Of a DNA stretch of 64,000 nt, positions 42,854 to 52,681 are shown in pieces. Location of the stretch: assembly GCF_014654615.1 (NCBI RefSeq), contig NZ_BNBB01000001.1:248001-312000 (forward strand), written 5' to 3'. The notes beneath the pieces were generated by a model. The model did not search any database. It worked only from the letters and a program-made list of their open reading frames with translations, and was not told the DNA's origin. Numbering within the stretch: position 1 is the first letter of the stretch; the number at the start of each line of letters is the position of its first letter. Position numbers and translations under genes: made by a program. The stretch comes from Streptosporangium violaceochromogenes. Its GTDB lineage: Bacteria > Actinomycetota > Actinomycetes > Streptosporangiales > Streptosporangiaceae.

Positions 42854-44068
42854 TCAGAGGGAGTCGGTGGTGAAGTACTTGACGCTGCTCCAGCGAAGCC
42901 ACTGCTTCCAGTTCTCCTGCCAGTGGCCCCAGCCGTTGGTGGGCTCCAGTTCGCGGGGCGTGCCGGTGATGATGATCGGATCGCCGATCAGCGTGTTGTC
43001 GAGGAACCAGACGGCGTTGGACGGGCTGATGTTGACGCATCCGTGGCTCACGTTGGAGTAGCCCTGTGAGCCGACCGACCACGGGGCGCTGTGGACGTAC
43101 TCGCCGCTGTTGGAGATGCGGACGGTGTTGTAGACGGTCATCTGGTAGTAACCGGGCGAGCCGGGCCCGATGCCGGGCGAGGTCATGACGGTGACGGGCT
43201 CCCGGGACATGGCCAGGTGGACCCCGCTGGTCGTGTGGTACTTCCAGACGCCGCCCTGGCCCGCGCTCATGGGGATCTGCCGGACGACCTTGCCGTCGCG
43301 CCGGACGGTCAGATGGTGGCTGAGGGTGCTTCCCCTGGTGATCTGGGAGCGGCCGATCTTGAAGTGGATGTTCCGGTTCTGCTTGCCGTACAGGCCCTTG
43401 CCTCCCCGGACGCCCGCGAGGTGCGCCTCGACCCTGACCTTGGTACGGGCCGGCCAGAAGGTCTTGGGGCGGAAGTGGATGGTCTTGTCGTCGAACCAGT
43501 GCCACGCGCCGAGTACCGGCTTGGAGGTGCGGACGCGCAGGTTCCGCTCGACCGAGACGCGGTCGGCGATGGGCTGGTCGAAGGTGATCATGACCGGCAT
43601 GCCGACCCCGACGGTGAGCCCCGTCATCTCCTTGTCCGGCAGGATCTCCTTGATCGTGAAGCTCTTGTCGGCCTTGACCGTGGAGAAGGAGGTCTTCGTC
43701 TCGGTGGCCTTGCCCACCGGGTTCACGGCCACCGCGGTGACCTCGTAGGAGTCGCCGGGCAGGGCCGTCCCCCTGCTGCGCCACTGGGTGCCGTCCGCGC
43801 TCAGCACGCCCGCCAGGGCGCTCTTGCGGCCCTTCACGGTGACGCTCTTGAGCGTCCCGCCCCGGGCCGCGACCACGACGGTCGCGCCGGTCGGCACGTT
43901 GCCGGACCTGTCGAGCGGGACGACGCTGACGGCGGCGTCGGGGAGCTGCCCCCCGCCCTCCGCCCCGGTCCCCCGCGCCGCGGTGGGAGGACCGGCCGCA
44001 CACGAGGTCGCCAGCACCAGCGCCAGTAGCCCGGCCCCCTGAATCGAACCGCGCATCGCCTGCCCCAC
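42854..44068 (-). CDS. L,D-transpeptidase (YkuD) lipoprotein with Ig-like domains
   Basis: This 404-residue protein has a lipoprotein signal (LLALVLATSC-AAG). Two bacterial Ig-like domains (about 45-255) precede a C-terminal YkuD domain with SHGCVNISPSNAVWFLD, which contains the catalytic Cys. It makes 3-3 peptidoglycan cross-links on the cell surface, as in mycobacterial LdtMt2-type enzymes. A conserved Trp-rich C-terminal tail is present (GWGHWQENWKQWLRW). GTG with AGGGGAG five bases upstream. Confidence 0.92.
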   Translation of the reverse strand: MGQAMRGSIQGAGLLALVLATSCAAGPPTAARGTGAEGGGQLPDAAVSVVPLDRSGNVPTGATVVVAARGGTLKSVTVKGRKSALAGVLSADGTQWRSRGTALPGDSYEVTAVAVNPVGKATETKTSFSTVKADKSFTIKEILPDKEMTGLTVGVGMPVMITFDQPIADRVSVERNLRVRTSKPVLGAWHWFDDKTIHFRPKTFWPARTKVRVEAHLAGVRGGKGLYGKQNRNIHFKIGRSQITRGSTLSHHLTVRRDGKVVRQIPMSAGQGGVWKYHTTSGVHLAMSREPVTVMTSPGIGPGSPGYYQMTVYNTVRISNSGEYVHSAPWSVGSQGYSNVSHGCVNISPSNAVWFLDNTLIGDPIIITGTPRELEPTNGWGHWQENWKQWLRWSSVKYFTTDSL

Positions 44069-44167
44069 GTGTACTCCCCTGTTCAGGACCGTTCTACTGA
44101 TCCTGTTATTACCCGGAGTAAGCGAAGCACCACATATGACAACCGCCCCGGGTGCCCAACAAACACC

Positions 44168-44199
44168 AAAAAACGGGCCACGGAAGTCTCCGTGGCCCG
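44168..44199 (-). terminator. Intrinsic terminator of the ctaCDF operon
   Basis: CGGGCCACGGA (44174-44184) pairs with TCCGTGGCCCG (44189-44199) around a four-base loop. On the minus strand it is followed by six T residues (plus-strand A run 44168-44173). Confidence 0.92.
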
Positions 44200-44249
44200 C
44201 TTTCGGGGCGAGGCGGCGATCGGGGCGGGCCCGGCCGGCGCCTCGGGGG

Positions 44250-44645
44250 TCAGTGCGAGAAGTGCCCCCGGTAGTACTCGAAGACGAACCCGATCATGCT
44301 CATGATGACCGCGAAGACGCCGATCAGGAACAGCCACCAGCCGATGACCAGACCGACCGCGGCCAGCGAGACGGCCAGGCAGACGAACAGCGGCCACCAG
44401 CTGTGCGGGCTGAAGAAGCCGAGCTCCCCGGCGCCCTCGCTGATCTCCCCCTGCTTGTCGTCCTCCGGCTGGTCGCCGATGCGGCGGGCCGTGTACATCA
44501 GGTAGTAGCCGATCATGAAGGCGAAGCCCACCGAGATGGCCATCGCCGTCGTGCCGACCGGCTCCCTGGACCAGAACCAGTACACGACGTCCACCGCCGC
44601 GAAGAAGGCGCCGCAGAGAATGAACAGCCAGCCTTGGACCTTCAT
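44250..44645 (-). CDS. ctaF: Cytochrome c oxidase subunit IV (actinobacterial type)
   Basis: This 131-residue protein has four transmembrane helices ([81 protein letters not shown]). It ends in a YRGHFSH tail typical of actinobacterial CtaF. The ATG overlaps the ctaD stop. Confidence 0.92.
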   Translation of the reverse strand: MKVQGWLFILCGAFFAAVDVVYWFWSREPVGTTAMAISVGFAFMIGYYLMYTARRIGDQPEDDKQGEISEGAGELGFFSPHSWWPLFVCLAVSLAAVGLVIGWWLFLIGVFAVIMSMIGFVFEYYRGHFSH

Positions 44646-46306
44646 CGGATCTCCTCCAGCTCACGGGGGGCCGGGACGGCGTGCGGGTACCTCAGGTCGA
44701 AGGCCGGGCGCTCGGACCTGATGCGCGGCAGCGAGGTGAAGTTGTGCCGCGGCGGCGGGCAGGAGGTGGCCCACTCCAGGGAGTTGCCGTAGCCCCAGGG
44801 GTCGTCCACCGTCACCTTCGGCGCCTTCTTGTGGGTCACCCACACGTTGTAGAGGAACGGCAGCGTGGAGGCGCCGAGCAGGAAGGCCCCGACCGAGGAG
44901 ATCATGTTCAGGCCGGTGAAGCCGTCGATCGCGCTGTAGTCGGCGTAGCGGCGCGGGAAGCCCTCGGCACCGAGCCAGTGCTGGACGAGGAAGGTGGTGT
45001 GGAAGCCGATGAACAGCGTCCAGAAGTGCACCTTGCCCAGGGTGTCGTTGAGCATCTTTCCGGTGAACTTGGGCCACCAGAAGTAGAAGCCCGCGAACAT
45101 CGCGAACACCACGGTGCCGAAGACGACGTAGTGGAAGTGGGCCACCACGAAGTAGGAGTCGGCCACCTGGAAGTCGAGCGGCGGCGAGGCCAGGATGACA
45201 CCCGTCAGCCCGCCGAACAGGAAGGTCACCAGGAAGCCGACCGAGAACAGCATCGGCGACTCGAACGACAGGTGACCGCGCCACATCGTGCCGATCCAGT
45301 TGAAGAACTTCACCCCGGTCGGCACCGCGATGAGGAACGTCATGAACGAGAAGAACGGCAGGAGCACCTTGCCCGTCGGGTACATGTGGTGGGCCCACAC
45401 GGTGATCGACAGACCGGCGATGGCGATGGTCGCCCCGACCAGGCCGATGTAGCCGAAGAGCGGCTTGCGGCTGAAGACCGGCAGGACCTCGGTGACGATG
45501 CCGAAGAACGGCAGCGCGATGATGTACACCTCGGGATGGCCGAAGAACCAGAACAGGTGCTGCCAGAGCATCGCGCCGCCGGTGGCCGGGTCGAAGATGT
45601 GCGCGCCCAGCTTGCGGTCGGCCTCCAGGGCCAGCAGCGCGGCGGCCAGCACCGGGAAGGCCATCAGCACCAGGATCGAGGTGAGCAGGACGTTCCAGGT
45701 GAACATCGACATGCGGAACATCGTCATGCCGGGCGCCCGCATGCAGACGATCGTGGTGACGAAGTTGACCGAGCCGAGGATCGTCCCGAGTCCGGACATC
45801 GCCAGGCCCACGATCCACAGGTCGCCGCCGATGCCGGGCGAGCTGATCGCGTTCGACAGCGGGGTGTAGGCGAACCAGCCGAAGCTGGCGGCGCCGCCCG
45901 GGGTGATGAAGCCCGACAGGGCGATGAGGCTGCCGAAGGTGAACAGCCAGTAGCTCACCATGTTCAGCCGCGGGAAGGCGACGTCGGGGGCGCCGATCTG
46001 CAGCGGCATGAGCTCGTTGGCGAAGCCGGCGAACAGCGGCGTGGCGAACATCAGCAGCATGACCGTGCCGTGCATGGTGAACAGCTGGTTGAACTGCTCG
46101 TTGGTGGTGAGCTGCAGGCCCGGCTGCGCCAGCTCGGCCCTCATGATCAGCGCCATGACGCCGCCGATCAGGAAGAACACGAAAGACGTGATCAGATAGA
46201 GGTGTCCGATGATCTTGTGATCGGTGGACGTGAGCCACTTCACGATGACCGTCCCCTTGTGGGGTGACACCGATCCGGAGGAGATGGGCTCGTTAAGTGC
46301 GGTCAC
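44642..46306 (-). CDS. ctaD: Cytochrome c oxidase subunit I
   Basis: This 554-residue heme-copper oxidase core subunit has the motifs [14 protein letters not shown] (heme a His), [17 protein letters not shown] (CuB His and cross-linked Tyr), HHMYPTG and [15 protein letters not shown] (heme a3 and a ligands). It reduces oxygen to water and pumps protons. The GTG start overlaps the ctaC stop. Confidence 0.97.
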   Translation of the reverse strand: MTALNEPISSGSVSPHKGTVIVKWLTSTDHKIIGHLYLITSFVFFLIGGVMALIMRAELAQPGLQLTTNEQFNQLFTMHGTVMLLMFATPLFAGFANELMPLQIGAPDVAFPRLNMVSYWLFTFGSLIALSGFITPGGAASFGWFAYTPLSNAISSPGIGGDLWIVGLAMSGLGTILGSVNFVTTIVCMRAPGMTMFRMSMFTWNVLLTSILVLMAFPVLAAALLALEADRKLGAHIFDPATGGAMLWQHLFWFFGHPEVYIIALPFFGIVTEVLPVFSRKPLFGYIGLVGATIAIAGLSITVWAHHMYPTGKVLLPFFSFMTFLIAVPTGVKFFNWIGTMWRGHLSFESPMLFSVGFLVTFLFGGLTGVILASPPLDFQVADSYFVVAHFHYVVFGTVVFAMFAGFYFWWPKFTGKMLNDTLGKVHFWTLFIGFHTTFLVQHWLGAEGFPRRYADYSAIDGFTGLNMISSVGAFLLGASTLPFLYNVWVTHKKAPKVTVDDPWGYGNSLEWATSCPPPRHNFTSLPRIRSERPAFDLRYPHAVPAPRELEEIR

Positions 46307-47100
46307 TGGGCACCCGCCTGACTAGCGATGTACTGGTCGAACTCGGCCTGGGGAACGAGCTTCACCGAGAAGAGCATCCGGCTGTGGTCCACACCGCACA
46401 GCTCGGCGCAGCGGCCGGCGTAGACGGCGGGCTTGTTCAGCGTCTCCACCTCGAACCGGTTCTCCACGCCCGGGATGACGTCACGCTTGAAGTGGAAGGA
46501 GGGCACCCAGAACGAGTGGATGACGTCGGGCGAGACGAGGTCGAACTCCACCTTCTTGCCGACGGGCAGGACGAGCTGCGGCCCCTGGGTGTACTCGCTG
46601 ACGGGCTTGCCGACGACCTCGACCTTCTTGCCGTTGTAGTCGGTCGTGAAGCGCCAGCTCCACTGGAAGCCCTCGACCTTCACCTTCACGTCGGCCTGAC
46701 CGGAGATCGTGTTGATGTAGTTCTGGTCACGGGCGGTGAAGAAGAAGAAAACGCCGACCATGATGATCGGCACAACCGTGTAGAGGATCTCGATCGGGAG
46801 GTTGTAGCGCACCTGGGGCGGCAGCTCCTCCTTGGAGTTCTTCCTCTTGCGGTGGAATGCCACAGACCACAGGATCAGGCCCCACACGACCAGACCGGTG
46901 GCGAGAGCCGCGATCCAGGAGCCGTTCCACAGAGTCTGAACGGTCTCGGCCTGCTTGGTGATGCTCACGGGCATGCCGCCACGGGACCACTCTTCGGCAC
47001 TGCACGCCGTCGCCAAGACCAGCGGCAGCGCCAGAGCGGCAGCGCGTGGCCCCCGGCGGCGGGCCAACGGACGCCGTGCGGAACGGCGGGTCGGACTCAC
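46303..47100 (-). CDS. ctaC: Cytochrome c oxidase subunit II
   Basis: This 265-residue lipoprotein ([14 protein letters not shown]) has two transmembrane helices and a cupredoxin domain. The CuA site is complete: [11 protein letters not shown] and [12 protein letters not shown]. It accepts electrons from QcrC. First gene of ctaCDF; GTG start with only a weak GGGG upstream. Confidence 0.95.
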   Translation of the reverse strand: MSPTRRSARRPLARRRGPRAAALALPLVLATACSAEEWSRGGMPVSITKQAETVQTLWNGSWIAALATGLVVWGLILWSVAFHRKRKNSKEELPPQVRYNLPIEILYTVVPIIMVGVFFFFTARDQNYINTISGQADVKVKVEGFQWSWRFTTDYNGKKVEVVGKPVSEYTQGPQLVLPVGKKVEFDLVSPDVIHSFWVPSFHFKRDVIPGVENRFEVETLNKPAVYAGRCAELCGVDHSRMLFSVKLVPQAEFDQYIASQAGAQ

Positions 47101-47268
47101 GGATCGCCTACCCCACAGATGAAGCCCAAGAGTCGCTCCTGGGCGGTCGTTTGTTCATGTTCACAACTCGTAGCTCACAGCTTTACGCTGGGGGACACAT
47201 TAGCGCGGACCGCCCCTGCCCCCCTGCGCAGCCCCCGATTGCGCCGCGTGTGATGCGACGATTGGGAC

Positions 47269-48405
47269 GTGACGTACTTCGACGCGGCTTCCACCGAGCC
47301 GCTGCACCCTCAGGCGCGCGAGGCTCTGATCGCGGCGCTCGACGTCGGCTGGGCCGACCCGGCGAGGCTGTACGGCCCCGCCCGCCGGGCAAGGATGTTA
47401 CTGGAACAGGCCCGTACCGAGGTGGCCGAAGTGCTTGGGGCGCGGCCGGACGAGGTGGCCTTCACCGCCTCCGGAACGCAGGCCGTGCACCTGGGGGTGC
47501 TCGGCACCCTGCACGGGCGGCGCCGGGCGGGGCGGCGCCTGGTGACCTCCGCGGTCGAGCACTCCAGCGTGCTGCACGCCGCCGGGATCCACGAGCGTGA
47601 CGGAGGTTCGGTCGAGACGGTCGGCGTCGGCCGTACGGGGGCGGTGGACCCCGCGGCGTTCCGGGAGGCGGTCCTGGCCGGCGGTACGGCCCTGGCCTGC
47701 CTGCAGAGCGCCAATCACGAGGTGGGAACGCTCCAGCCGGTCGCCGAGGCCGCCGCGGCGTGCGCCGAGGCCGGGGTGCCGCTGCTGGTGGACGCCGCGC
47801 AGACCGCGGGCCGGACGCCCCTGCCGAAAGGCTGGTCGGTGCTGACGGCGAGCGCGCACAAGTGGGGCGGCCCTGCGGGGGTCGGCGTTCTGGTGATCCG
47901 CAAGGGCACCCGCTGGCGCAGCCCGCTTCCCGAGGACGAGCGCGAGCGCCGCCGTGTCCCGGGCTTTGAGAACGTTCCGGCGATCGTCGCCTCGGCCGCC
48001 GCGCTGCGGGCCCTGGCCGCCGAGTCGGCCAGGGAGTCGGCACGGCTGTCGGCCCTGGTGGACCGGATCCGCGCCGAGGTCCCCCGGCTCGTACCCGATG
48101 TGGAGGTCATCGGCGACCCCGTCGCACGGGCTCCGCATATTGTCACCTTTTCGTGCCTTTACGTGGAAGGCGACGTTTTACTGACGGAGCTCGACAAGGC
48201 GGGGGTCGCGGTGTCGTCCGGCAGCTCCTGCACGGCCAGTACGCTTCGTCCGTCGCACGTTTTGGAAGCCATGGGGGTGCTTACGCATGGGAACGTCCGG
48301 GTATCGCTGCCCCAGGGGACATCGGCCGGCGACGTCGACCATCTCCTCACCGTCCTGCCGGACATCGTGAGAAGGATTCGCGAGGATGCGGGGATAAGAT
48401 CGTGA
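47269..48405 (+). CDS. Cysteine desulfurase / class V aminotransferase
   Basis: This 378-residue PLP enzyme has the Schiff-base Lys in TASAHKWGGPAGVGVL, the His of SAVEHSSVLHAA and the active-loop Cys region SSGSSCTASTLRPSHVLEAMG, as in IscS/NifS. It opens with YFDAASTEPLHPQA, typical of the family. It is followed 25 bases later by a TusA-like gene, which suggests sulfur relay. The GTG lies six bases after GACGAT, a near-match to the window's leaderless promoter pattern. Confidence 0.88.
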   Translation: MTYFDAASTEPLHPQAREALIAALDVGWADPARLYGPARRARMLLEQARTEVAEVLGARPDEVAFTASGTQAVHLGVLGTLHGRRRAGRRLVTSAVEHSSVLHAAGIHERDGGSVETVGVGRTGAVDPAAFREAVLAGGTALACLQSANHEVGTLQPVAEAAAACAEAGVPLLVDAAQTAGRTPLPKGWSVLTASAHKWGGPAGVGVLVIRKGTRWRSPLPEDERERRRVPGFENVPAIVASAAALRALAAESARESARLSALVDRIRAEVPRLVPDVEVIGDPVARAPHIVTFSCLYVEGDVLLTELDKAGVAVSSGSSCTASTLRPSHVLEAMGVLTHGNVRVSLPQGTSAGDVDHLLTVLPDIVRRIREDAGIRS

Positions 48406-48430
48406 CAAGGACTCGGAGAGTGAACACCTG

Positions 48431-48700
48431 ATGACGTCCACGCGGGCCACCGCTGAGGAAGCGACCCAGCCTCCGGCGTTGACCATCGACGCGTTGGGCA
48501 AGAAGTGCCCGATCCCCATCATCATGCTCGCCGAGCAGATCAACCGGGTTCCGCGCAACGCGATCATCTCGGTCCTGGCCGACGACCCGGCCGCGTTCAC
48601 CGACATCCCGGCCTGGTGCCGGCTCAAGTCCCACCACCACGTGGCGAGCCACGAGCTTCCCCAGGGCGGCTGGGCCATCCACGTGCGGCGTAACTACTGA
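48431..48700 (+). CDS. TusA/SirA-like sulfur carrier protein
   Basis: This 89-residue protein has the CPxP signature in ALGKKCPIPIIMLAEQINRVP at about residues 24-31, plus a second Cys (AWCRLKSHHH). TusA proteins take sulfur from cysteine desulfurase for tRNA thiolation, molybdopterin or other uses. Its position behind the desulfurase gene supports that role. The final acceptor is unknown. Confidence 0.87.
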   Translation: MTSTRATAEEATQPPALTIDALGKKCPIPIIMLAEQINRVPRNAIISVLADDPAAFTDIPAWCRLKSHHHVASHELPQGGWAIHVRRNY

Positions 48701-48709
48701 CCCGCGGGT

Positions 48710-48736
48710 CCCGGGGGCGCGGCACGCACCCCCGGG
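48710..48736. terminator. Bidirectional terminator between tusA-like and adoK
   Basis: CCCGGGGGCGCG (48710-48721) pairs with CGCACCCCCGGG (48725-48736) with one mismatch and a GCA loop, between convergent genes. Confidence 0.75.
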
Positions 48737-48763
48737 CGTCACGGCACGGGTCTTTCCGGTCGC

Positions 48764-49750
48764 TCAGGGGTGGTGGCACCTGACGAAACCGGCCACCTCC
48801 TCGGCGGCGGCGGCACCGTAGGCGGCGGCGAAACGGTCCAGGAAGACCTGCCGGCCGAGCTCGTACTCCTGACAGCCGACCCGCTCCAGGACATGGGTGG
48901 CGGTGAGGTTGCCGATCTGGCCGCATCGTTCCAGCGGCAGGCCCCAGGCGACGCCCGAAAGGAAGCCGGAGCGGAAGGCGTCCCCCACGCCGGTGGGGTC
49001 GGCCTTGCCCAGCTCGGGGGCCGGGGAGACGTGGAGGGACGGCTCACCCTTACGGTCGATCACGGCGCCCTTGGGGCCGAGCGTTGTGACGCGGACGCCG
49101 ACCCGGTCGAGGGTCTCCTCGTCGGACCAGCCGGTCTTCTGCTCGATCAGGCCCTTTTCGTAGTCGTTGCTGAACAGGTAGGCGGCGCCGTCGATCAGCC
49201 GCCGGATCTCCTCGCCCGGCATGCGGGCGAGCTGCTGGGAGGGGTCGGCCGCGAACGGGATGCCCCGGCCCCGGGCCTCGTCGGTGTGCCGGAGCATCGC
49301 CTCGGGGTCGTTGGGGCTGACCAGGACGAGGTCCAGGCCGCCGAGCCGTTCGGCGATCGGGCCGAGCTCGATCAGCCGGGCCTCGGCCATCGCGCCGGTG
49401 TAGAAGGACGCGATCTGGTTGTGGTTCTCGTCGGTGGTGCACAGGAACCGGGCCGTGTGGTGGACCTCGGAGGTGTGCACGGAGTCGCAGTCGACGCCGT
49501 GCCGCTCCAGCCAGGAGCGGTAGTCGGCGAAGTCGGCGCCGACCGCGCCGACCAGGACGGGCCGCAGCCCCAGGCAGCCCATGCCGAAGGCGATGTTGGC
49601 CGCGCAGCCGCCACGGCGGATCTGCAGGTCGTCGACGAGGAACGACAGGGAGACCCGGTCGAGCTGGTCGGCGATGAGCTGGTCGCCGAAGCGCCCCGGG
49701 AAAATCATCAGGTGATCGGTCGCGATTGAGCCGGTGACGGCGATGCGCAC
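48764..49750 (-). CDS. adoK: Adenosine kinase, mycobacterial (PfkB/ribokinase) type
   Basis: This 328-residue PfkB-fold kinase closely follows mycobacterial AdoK along its length: IAVTGSIATDHLMIFPGRF, VSLSFLVDDL, GVDCDSVH, ADPSQQLARMPGEEIRRLIDGAAYLFSNDYE and the anion-hole DPTGVGDAFRSGFLSG with catalytic Asp. It phosphorylates adenosine for purine salvage. GTG 49750 is chosen for the GAGGAG ten bases upstream; ATG 49777 is possible. Confidence 0.88.
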   Translation of the reverse strand: MRIAVTGSIATDHLMIFPGRFGDQLIADQLDRVSLSFLVDDLQIRRGGCAANIAFGMGCLGLRPVLVGAVGADFADYRSWLERHGVDCDSVHTSEVHHTARFLCTTDENHNQIASFYTGAMAEARLIELGPIAERLGGLDLVLVSPNDPEAMLRHTDEARGRGIPFAADPSQQLARMPGEEIRRLIDGAAYLFSNDYEKGLIEQKTGWSDEETLDRVGVRVTTLGPKGAVIDRKGEPSLHVSPAPELGKADPTGVGDAFRSGFLSGVAWGLPLERCGQIGNLTATHVLERVGCQEYELGRQVFLDRFAAAYGAAAAEEVAGFVRCHHP

Positions 49751-49852
49751 GGGGTTCTTTCTCCTCGTTGTCAGCATCTACGGAAACGATGGGAGTGAAG
49801 CCCCGCAAGGATACGTGACCACGCCGGAGAGCGGTGTCCCGGACGCGCGAGG

Positions 49853-49888
49853 ACCCCGTGGCGGCGGGACCTCCCGCCGCCACGGGGT
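49853..49888 (-). terminator. Terminator after erpA
   Basis: ACCCCGTGGCGGCGGGA (49853-49869) and its exact complement (49872-49888) form a 17-base hairpin about 50 bases past the erpA stop. No T-run. Confidence 0.85.
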
Positions 49889-49940
49889 CACCCGGCGGGC
49901 CGGACCCCGTCCGCCGCCCGCACCGGACCGTGCGGACCGG

Positions 49941-50294
49941 TCAGTTGAACGAGTCGCCGCAGGCGCAGGAGCCGGTGGCGTTGGGGTTGTCGATCGTGAA
50001 GCCCTGCTTCTCGATCGTGTCGACGAAGTCGATCGTGGCCCCCACGAGGTACGGCGCGCTCATGCGGTCGGTGACCACTCCGACACCGTTGAAGTCCGTG
50101 ACGACGTCGCCGTCCATGGAGCGATCGTCGAAGAAGAGCTGGTAGCGCAGGCCCGAGCAGCCACCGGGCTGCACGGCCACGCGCAACTGCAGGCCCTCCT
50201 CGCCCTGCTGCTCCAGCAGGCTCTTGACCTTGGCCGCGGCCGCGTCACTGAGGATCAGGCCCTGCGCCGTGGTCTCGCTGCTCTCAACCGACAT
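49941..50294 (-). CDS. erpA: Iron-sulfur cluster carrier ErpA/HesB family
   Basis: This 117-residue A-type carrier has the three cluster Cys visible as GGCSGLRYQLFFDD and GSCACGDSFN at the C-terminus. It delivers Fe-S clusters to apo-proteins. It is divergent from nadA, whose product needs a 4Fe-4S cluster. GGGAG lies eight bases upstream of the ATG. Confidence 0.92.
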   Translation of the reverse strand: MSVESSETTAQGLILSDAAAAKVKSLLEQQGEEGLQLRVAVQPGGCSGLRYQLFFDDRSMDGDVVTDFNGVGVVTDRMSAPYLVGATIDFVDTIEKQGFTIDNPNATGSCACGDSFN

Positions 50295-50486
50295 GTGGTG
50301 ACTCCCGCGTCTGCGTCAGCCGCTCGCCTGGAACGGCTGTCTGTTGGTGACGTCCTTCTTAGACGCTACCAACACGTGCCGGAGGCTACACATTCCTGAG
50401 TTCACGGCTGCCCCCTCCCCCGGAATAAAAGCCCCCAAAGCGTGTGTCATCATTAGTCGTCAGTTCGACGATAAGGGGGTGTGGCC

Positions 50487-51641
50487 GTGACGACCACCCA
50501 GACCGGGCTTCCGCTTTTCGTCCTCGGCAGGGGGACCGACCCGCACAGTGAGCGCGGGGTCGACTGTCCCGGCGAGTTGCCGGCCGCCTCCGACCCCGCG
50601 CTCGTGGAACGCGCCAGGGCGGCCAAGGCGGCGCTCGGCGACCGCGTCTTCGTCCTGGGCCACCACTACCAGCGCGACGAGGTCATCCAGTTCGCCGACG
50701 TGACCGGCGACTCGTTCAAGCTCGCCCGGGAGGCGGCGGCGCGGCCGGACGCCGAGTACATCGTCTTCTGCGGCGTGCACTTCATGGCCGAGTCGGCCGA
50801 CATCCTCACAGGCGACGCCCAGAAGGTCGTGCTGCCGGACCTCGCGGCCGGATGCTCGATGGCCGACATGGCCACGTTCGACCAGGTGGAGGAGTGCTGG
50901 GAGGCGCTGGAGGACGCCGGGATCGCCGAGGTCACCGTCCCGGTCACCTACATGAACTCAAGCGCCGACATCAAGGCGTTCTGCGGGCGCAACGGCGGCG
51001 CCGTGTGCACCTCCTCCAACGCCGGGCGCGCCTTGGACTGGGCCTTCTCCCGGGGCGAGAAGGTGCTGTTCCTGCCCGACCAGCACCTGGGACGCAACAC
51101 CGCGGTGCTGGAGCTGGGGCTGTCACCGGACGACTGCGTGGTGTACAACCCCCACCGGCCGGGCGGCGGGCTGACTCCCGAACGGCTGCGCGACGCCAAG
51201 ATGATCCTGTGGCGGGGGCACTGCTCGGTGCACGGCCGCTTCACGGCCGAGTGCGTGGACGACGTCCGCGAGCGGATCCCCGGTGTCAACGTGCTGGTCC
51301 ACCCCGAGTGCCGGCACGAGGTCGTGACCAAGGCCGACCACGTCGGCTCGACCGAGTACATCATCAAGAAGCTCCAGCAGGCCCCGGCCGGATCGTCCTG
51401 GGCGGTGGGCACCGAGCTCAACCTGGTCAAACGGCTCGGGCAGATGTTCCCCGACAAGAACGTGACGTTCCTCGACAAGACCGTCTGCTACTGCTCGACG
51501 ATGAACCGGATCGACCTGCCGCACCTGGTGTGGGCGCTTGAGTCCCTCGCGGCCGGCCAGGTCGTCAACCGGATCACCGTGGACGAGGACACCGCCCACT
51601 GGGCCAGGGTGGCCCTGGACCGCATGCTCGCCCTTCCCTGA
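50487..51641 (+). CDS. nadA: Quinolinate synthase A
   Basis: This enzyme of about 384 residues condenses iminoaspartate with dihydroxyacetone phosphate in NAD synthesis. It has the fold motifs LGHHYQRDEVIQFADVTGDS, VFCGVHFMAESADIL, PDLAAGCSMADM, VHPECRHEV and the C-terminal CYCSTMNRIDL. These hold the Cys ligands of the 4Fe-4S cluster. GTG 50487 is preferred because GGGGG lies seven bases upstream; GTG 50481 is too close to it. Confidence 0.95.
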   Translation: MTTTQTGLPLFVLGRGTDPHSERGVDCPGELPAASDPALVERARAAKAALGDRVFVLGHHYQRDEVIQFADVTGDSFKLAREAAARPDAEYIVFCGVHFMAESADILTGDAQKVVLPDLAAGCSMADMATFDQVEECWEALEDAGIAEVTVPVTYMNSSADIKAFCGRNGGAVCTSSNAGRALDWAFSRGEKVLFLPDQHLGRNTAVLELGLSPDDCVVYNPHRPGGGLTPERLRDAKMILWRGHCSVHGRFTAECVDDVRERIPGVNVLVHPECRHEVVTKADHVGSTEYIIKKLQQAPAGSSWAVGTELNLVKRLGQMFPDKNVTFLDKTVCYCSTMNRIDLPHLVWALESLAAGQVVNRITVDEDTAHWARVALDRMLALP

Positions 51642-51651
51642 CGGGGTCTTC

Positions 51652-51683
51652 GGCCCCGCGCGGCGGACGCGCCGCGCGGGGCC
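51652..51683. terminator. Terminator between nadA and the SIMPL gene
   Basis: A perfect 14-base stem, GGCCCCGCGCGGCG (51652-51665) with 51670-51683, surrounds a GACG loop. It begins 11 bases past nadA. Confidence 0.88.
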
Positions 51684-51799
51684 CACCGAGGGGGACCCGG
51701 CGAAGGCCCGGGAAAGACCCGGCGAGGCGCCCGGCGGGAGCGCGGGAACCCGGCGGGGCCCACCGGACGCCGCCCCGGGGCCTCACGGGGCGGGGGCCG

Positions 51800-52519
51800 T
51801 CATCGCAGCTCGTAGACCACCCGGACGGTGACCGAGACCGCCTGCCGGCCGGGGCTGATCGACGCCTTGTCGGCCATCAGCCCGGCGCCGTAGGCCATCG
51901 GCCTGGGCGGCGTGACGCCCTCCTCGCCGATCGTCACCACCGCGCCCAGCACGCGGCCGGAGAGCCGGGCGTACTGCTCGGCCCTGGCCCTGGCGTCCTT
52001 GAACGCCGCCTTCCGGGCGGCCACGAGCACCTCGCGGTTGTCGGACACCTCGAAGGAGATCCCGTTGAGCCGGACCTCCTCCCCCACCGCCGCGGCGGCG
52101 TCGATCACCCTGTCGGCGGCCTCGATGTCGCGGACCACGGCCTCCACGCCCTGGACCGCCCGGTAGCCGGAGACCTTGGGGTGGTTGTCGTACTCCGGGC
52201 CGAGGGACAGCTCGCTGGTCTGCAGGTCCCTGGCGTCGATCCCGGCCGCCAGCAGCGCCGCGGTCAGCCGGGCCGCGGCGCCGCGGGCGTCGGCGAACGC
52301 CTGCCCCGCCGCGGGACGACGCACCTCGACGCCGGCGCTCAGGCGCATGACGTCGGGCTTGGCGGACAGGGAGCCCTCCCCCACGACCGTCACCCGGGAC
52401 TGTCCTTCGTCCACGATCACCTCCGTGAGGCGGGACCCTGAGTCGGCGAACGCGGCCCCGCCGAACATCACGGCGGTGACCAGGGCGGTCGCGGCCACGG
52501 TATGAGACATCTTGATCAT
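51800..52519 (-). CDS. Secreted SIMPL-domain (DUF541) protein
   Basis: This protein of about 239 residues has a signal peptide (VAATALVTAVMFGGAAFA) and a SIMPL domain: VTVVGEGSLSAKPDVMRLSAGVE, NGISFEVSDNREVLVAARKAAFKDARARAEQYA, SVTVRVVYEL. Domain members have diverse envelope roles. The start is uncertain: ATG 52519 gives a charged N-region (MIKMSH), while TATGAT overlapping it would instead place a transcript start near ATG 52510. Confidence 0.82.
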   Translation of the reverse strand: MIKMSHTVAATALVTAVMFGGAAFADSGSRLTEVIVDEGQSRVTVVGEGSLSAKPDVMRLSAGVEVRRPAAGQAFADARGAAARLTAALLAAGIDARDLQTSELSLGPEYDNHPKVSGYRAVQGVEAVVRDIEAADRVIDAAAAVGEEVRLNGISFEVSDNREVLVAARKAAFKDARARAEQYARLSGRVLGAVVTIGEEGVTPPRPMAYGAGLMADKASISPGRQAVSVTVRVVYELR

Positions 52520-52681
52520 AGGCCCATGGCACCACGGCGCGGGGGCCGCCCCGGGGAGGCGCCGCCGCGCCCTGCCGTGTCTTGAATCCGGCGCCCTCCC
52601 CATGACCGGAGGCGGAGGGTTCCGCCCCCGAGCCGGCGGACGGCGCCCTTTCCCCCGGCTCCCCCGGCTCCCCCGGCTCCC

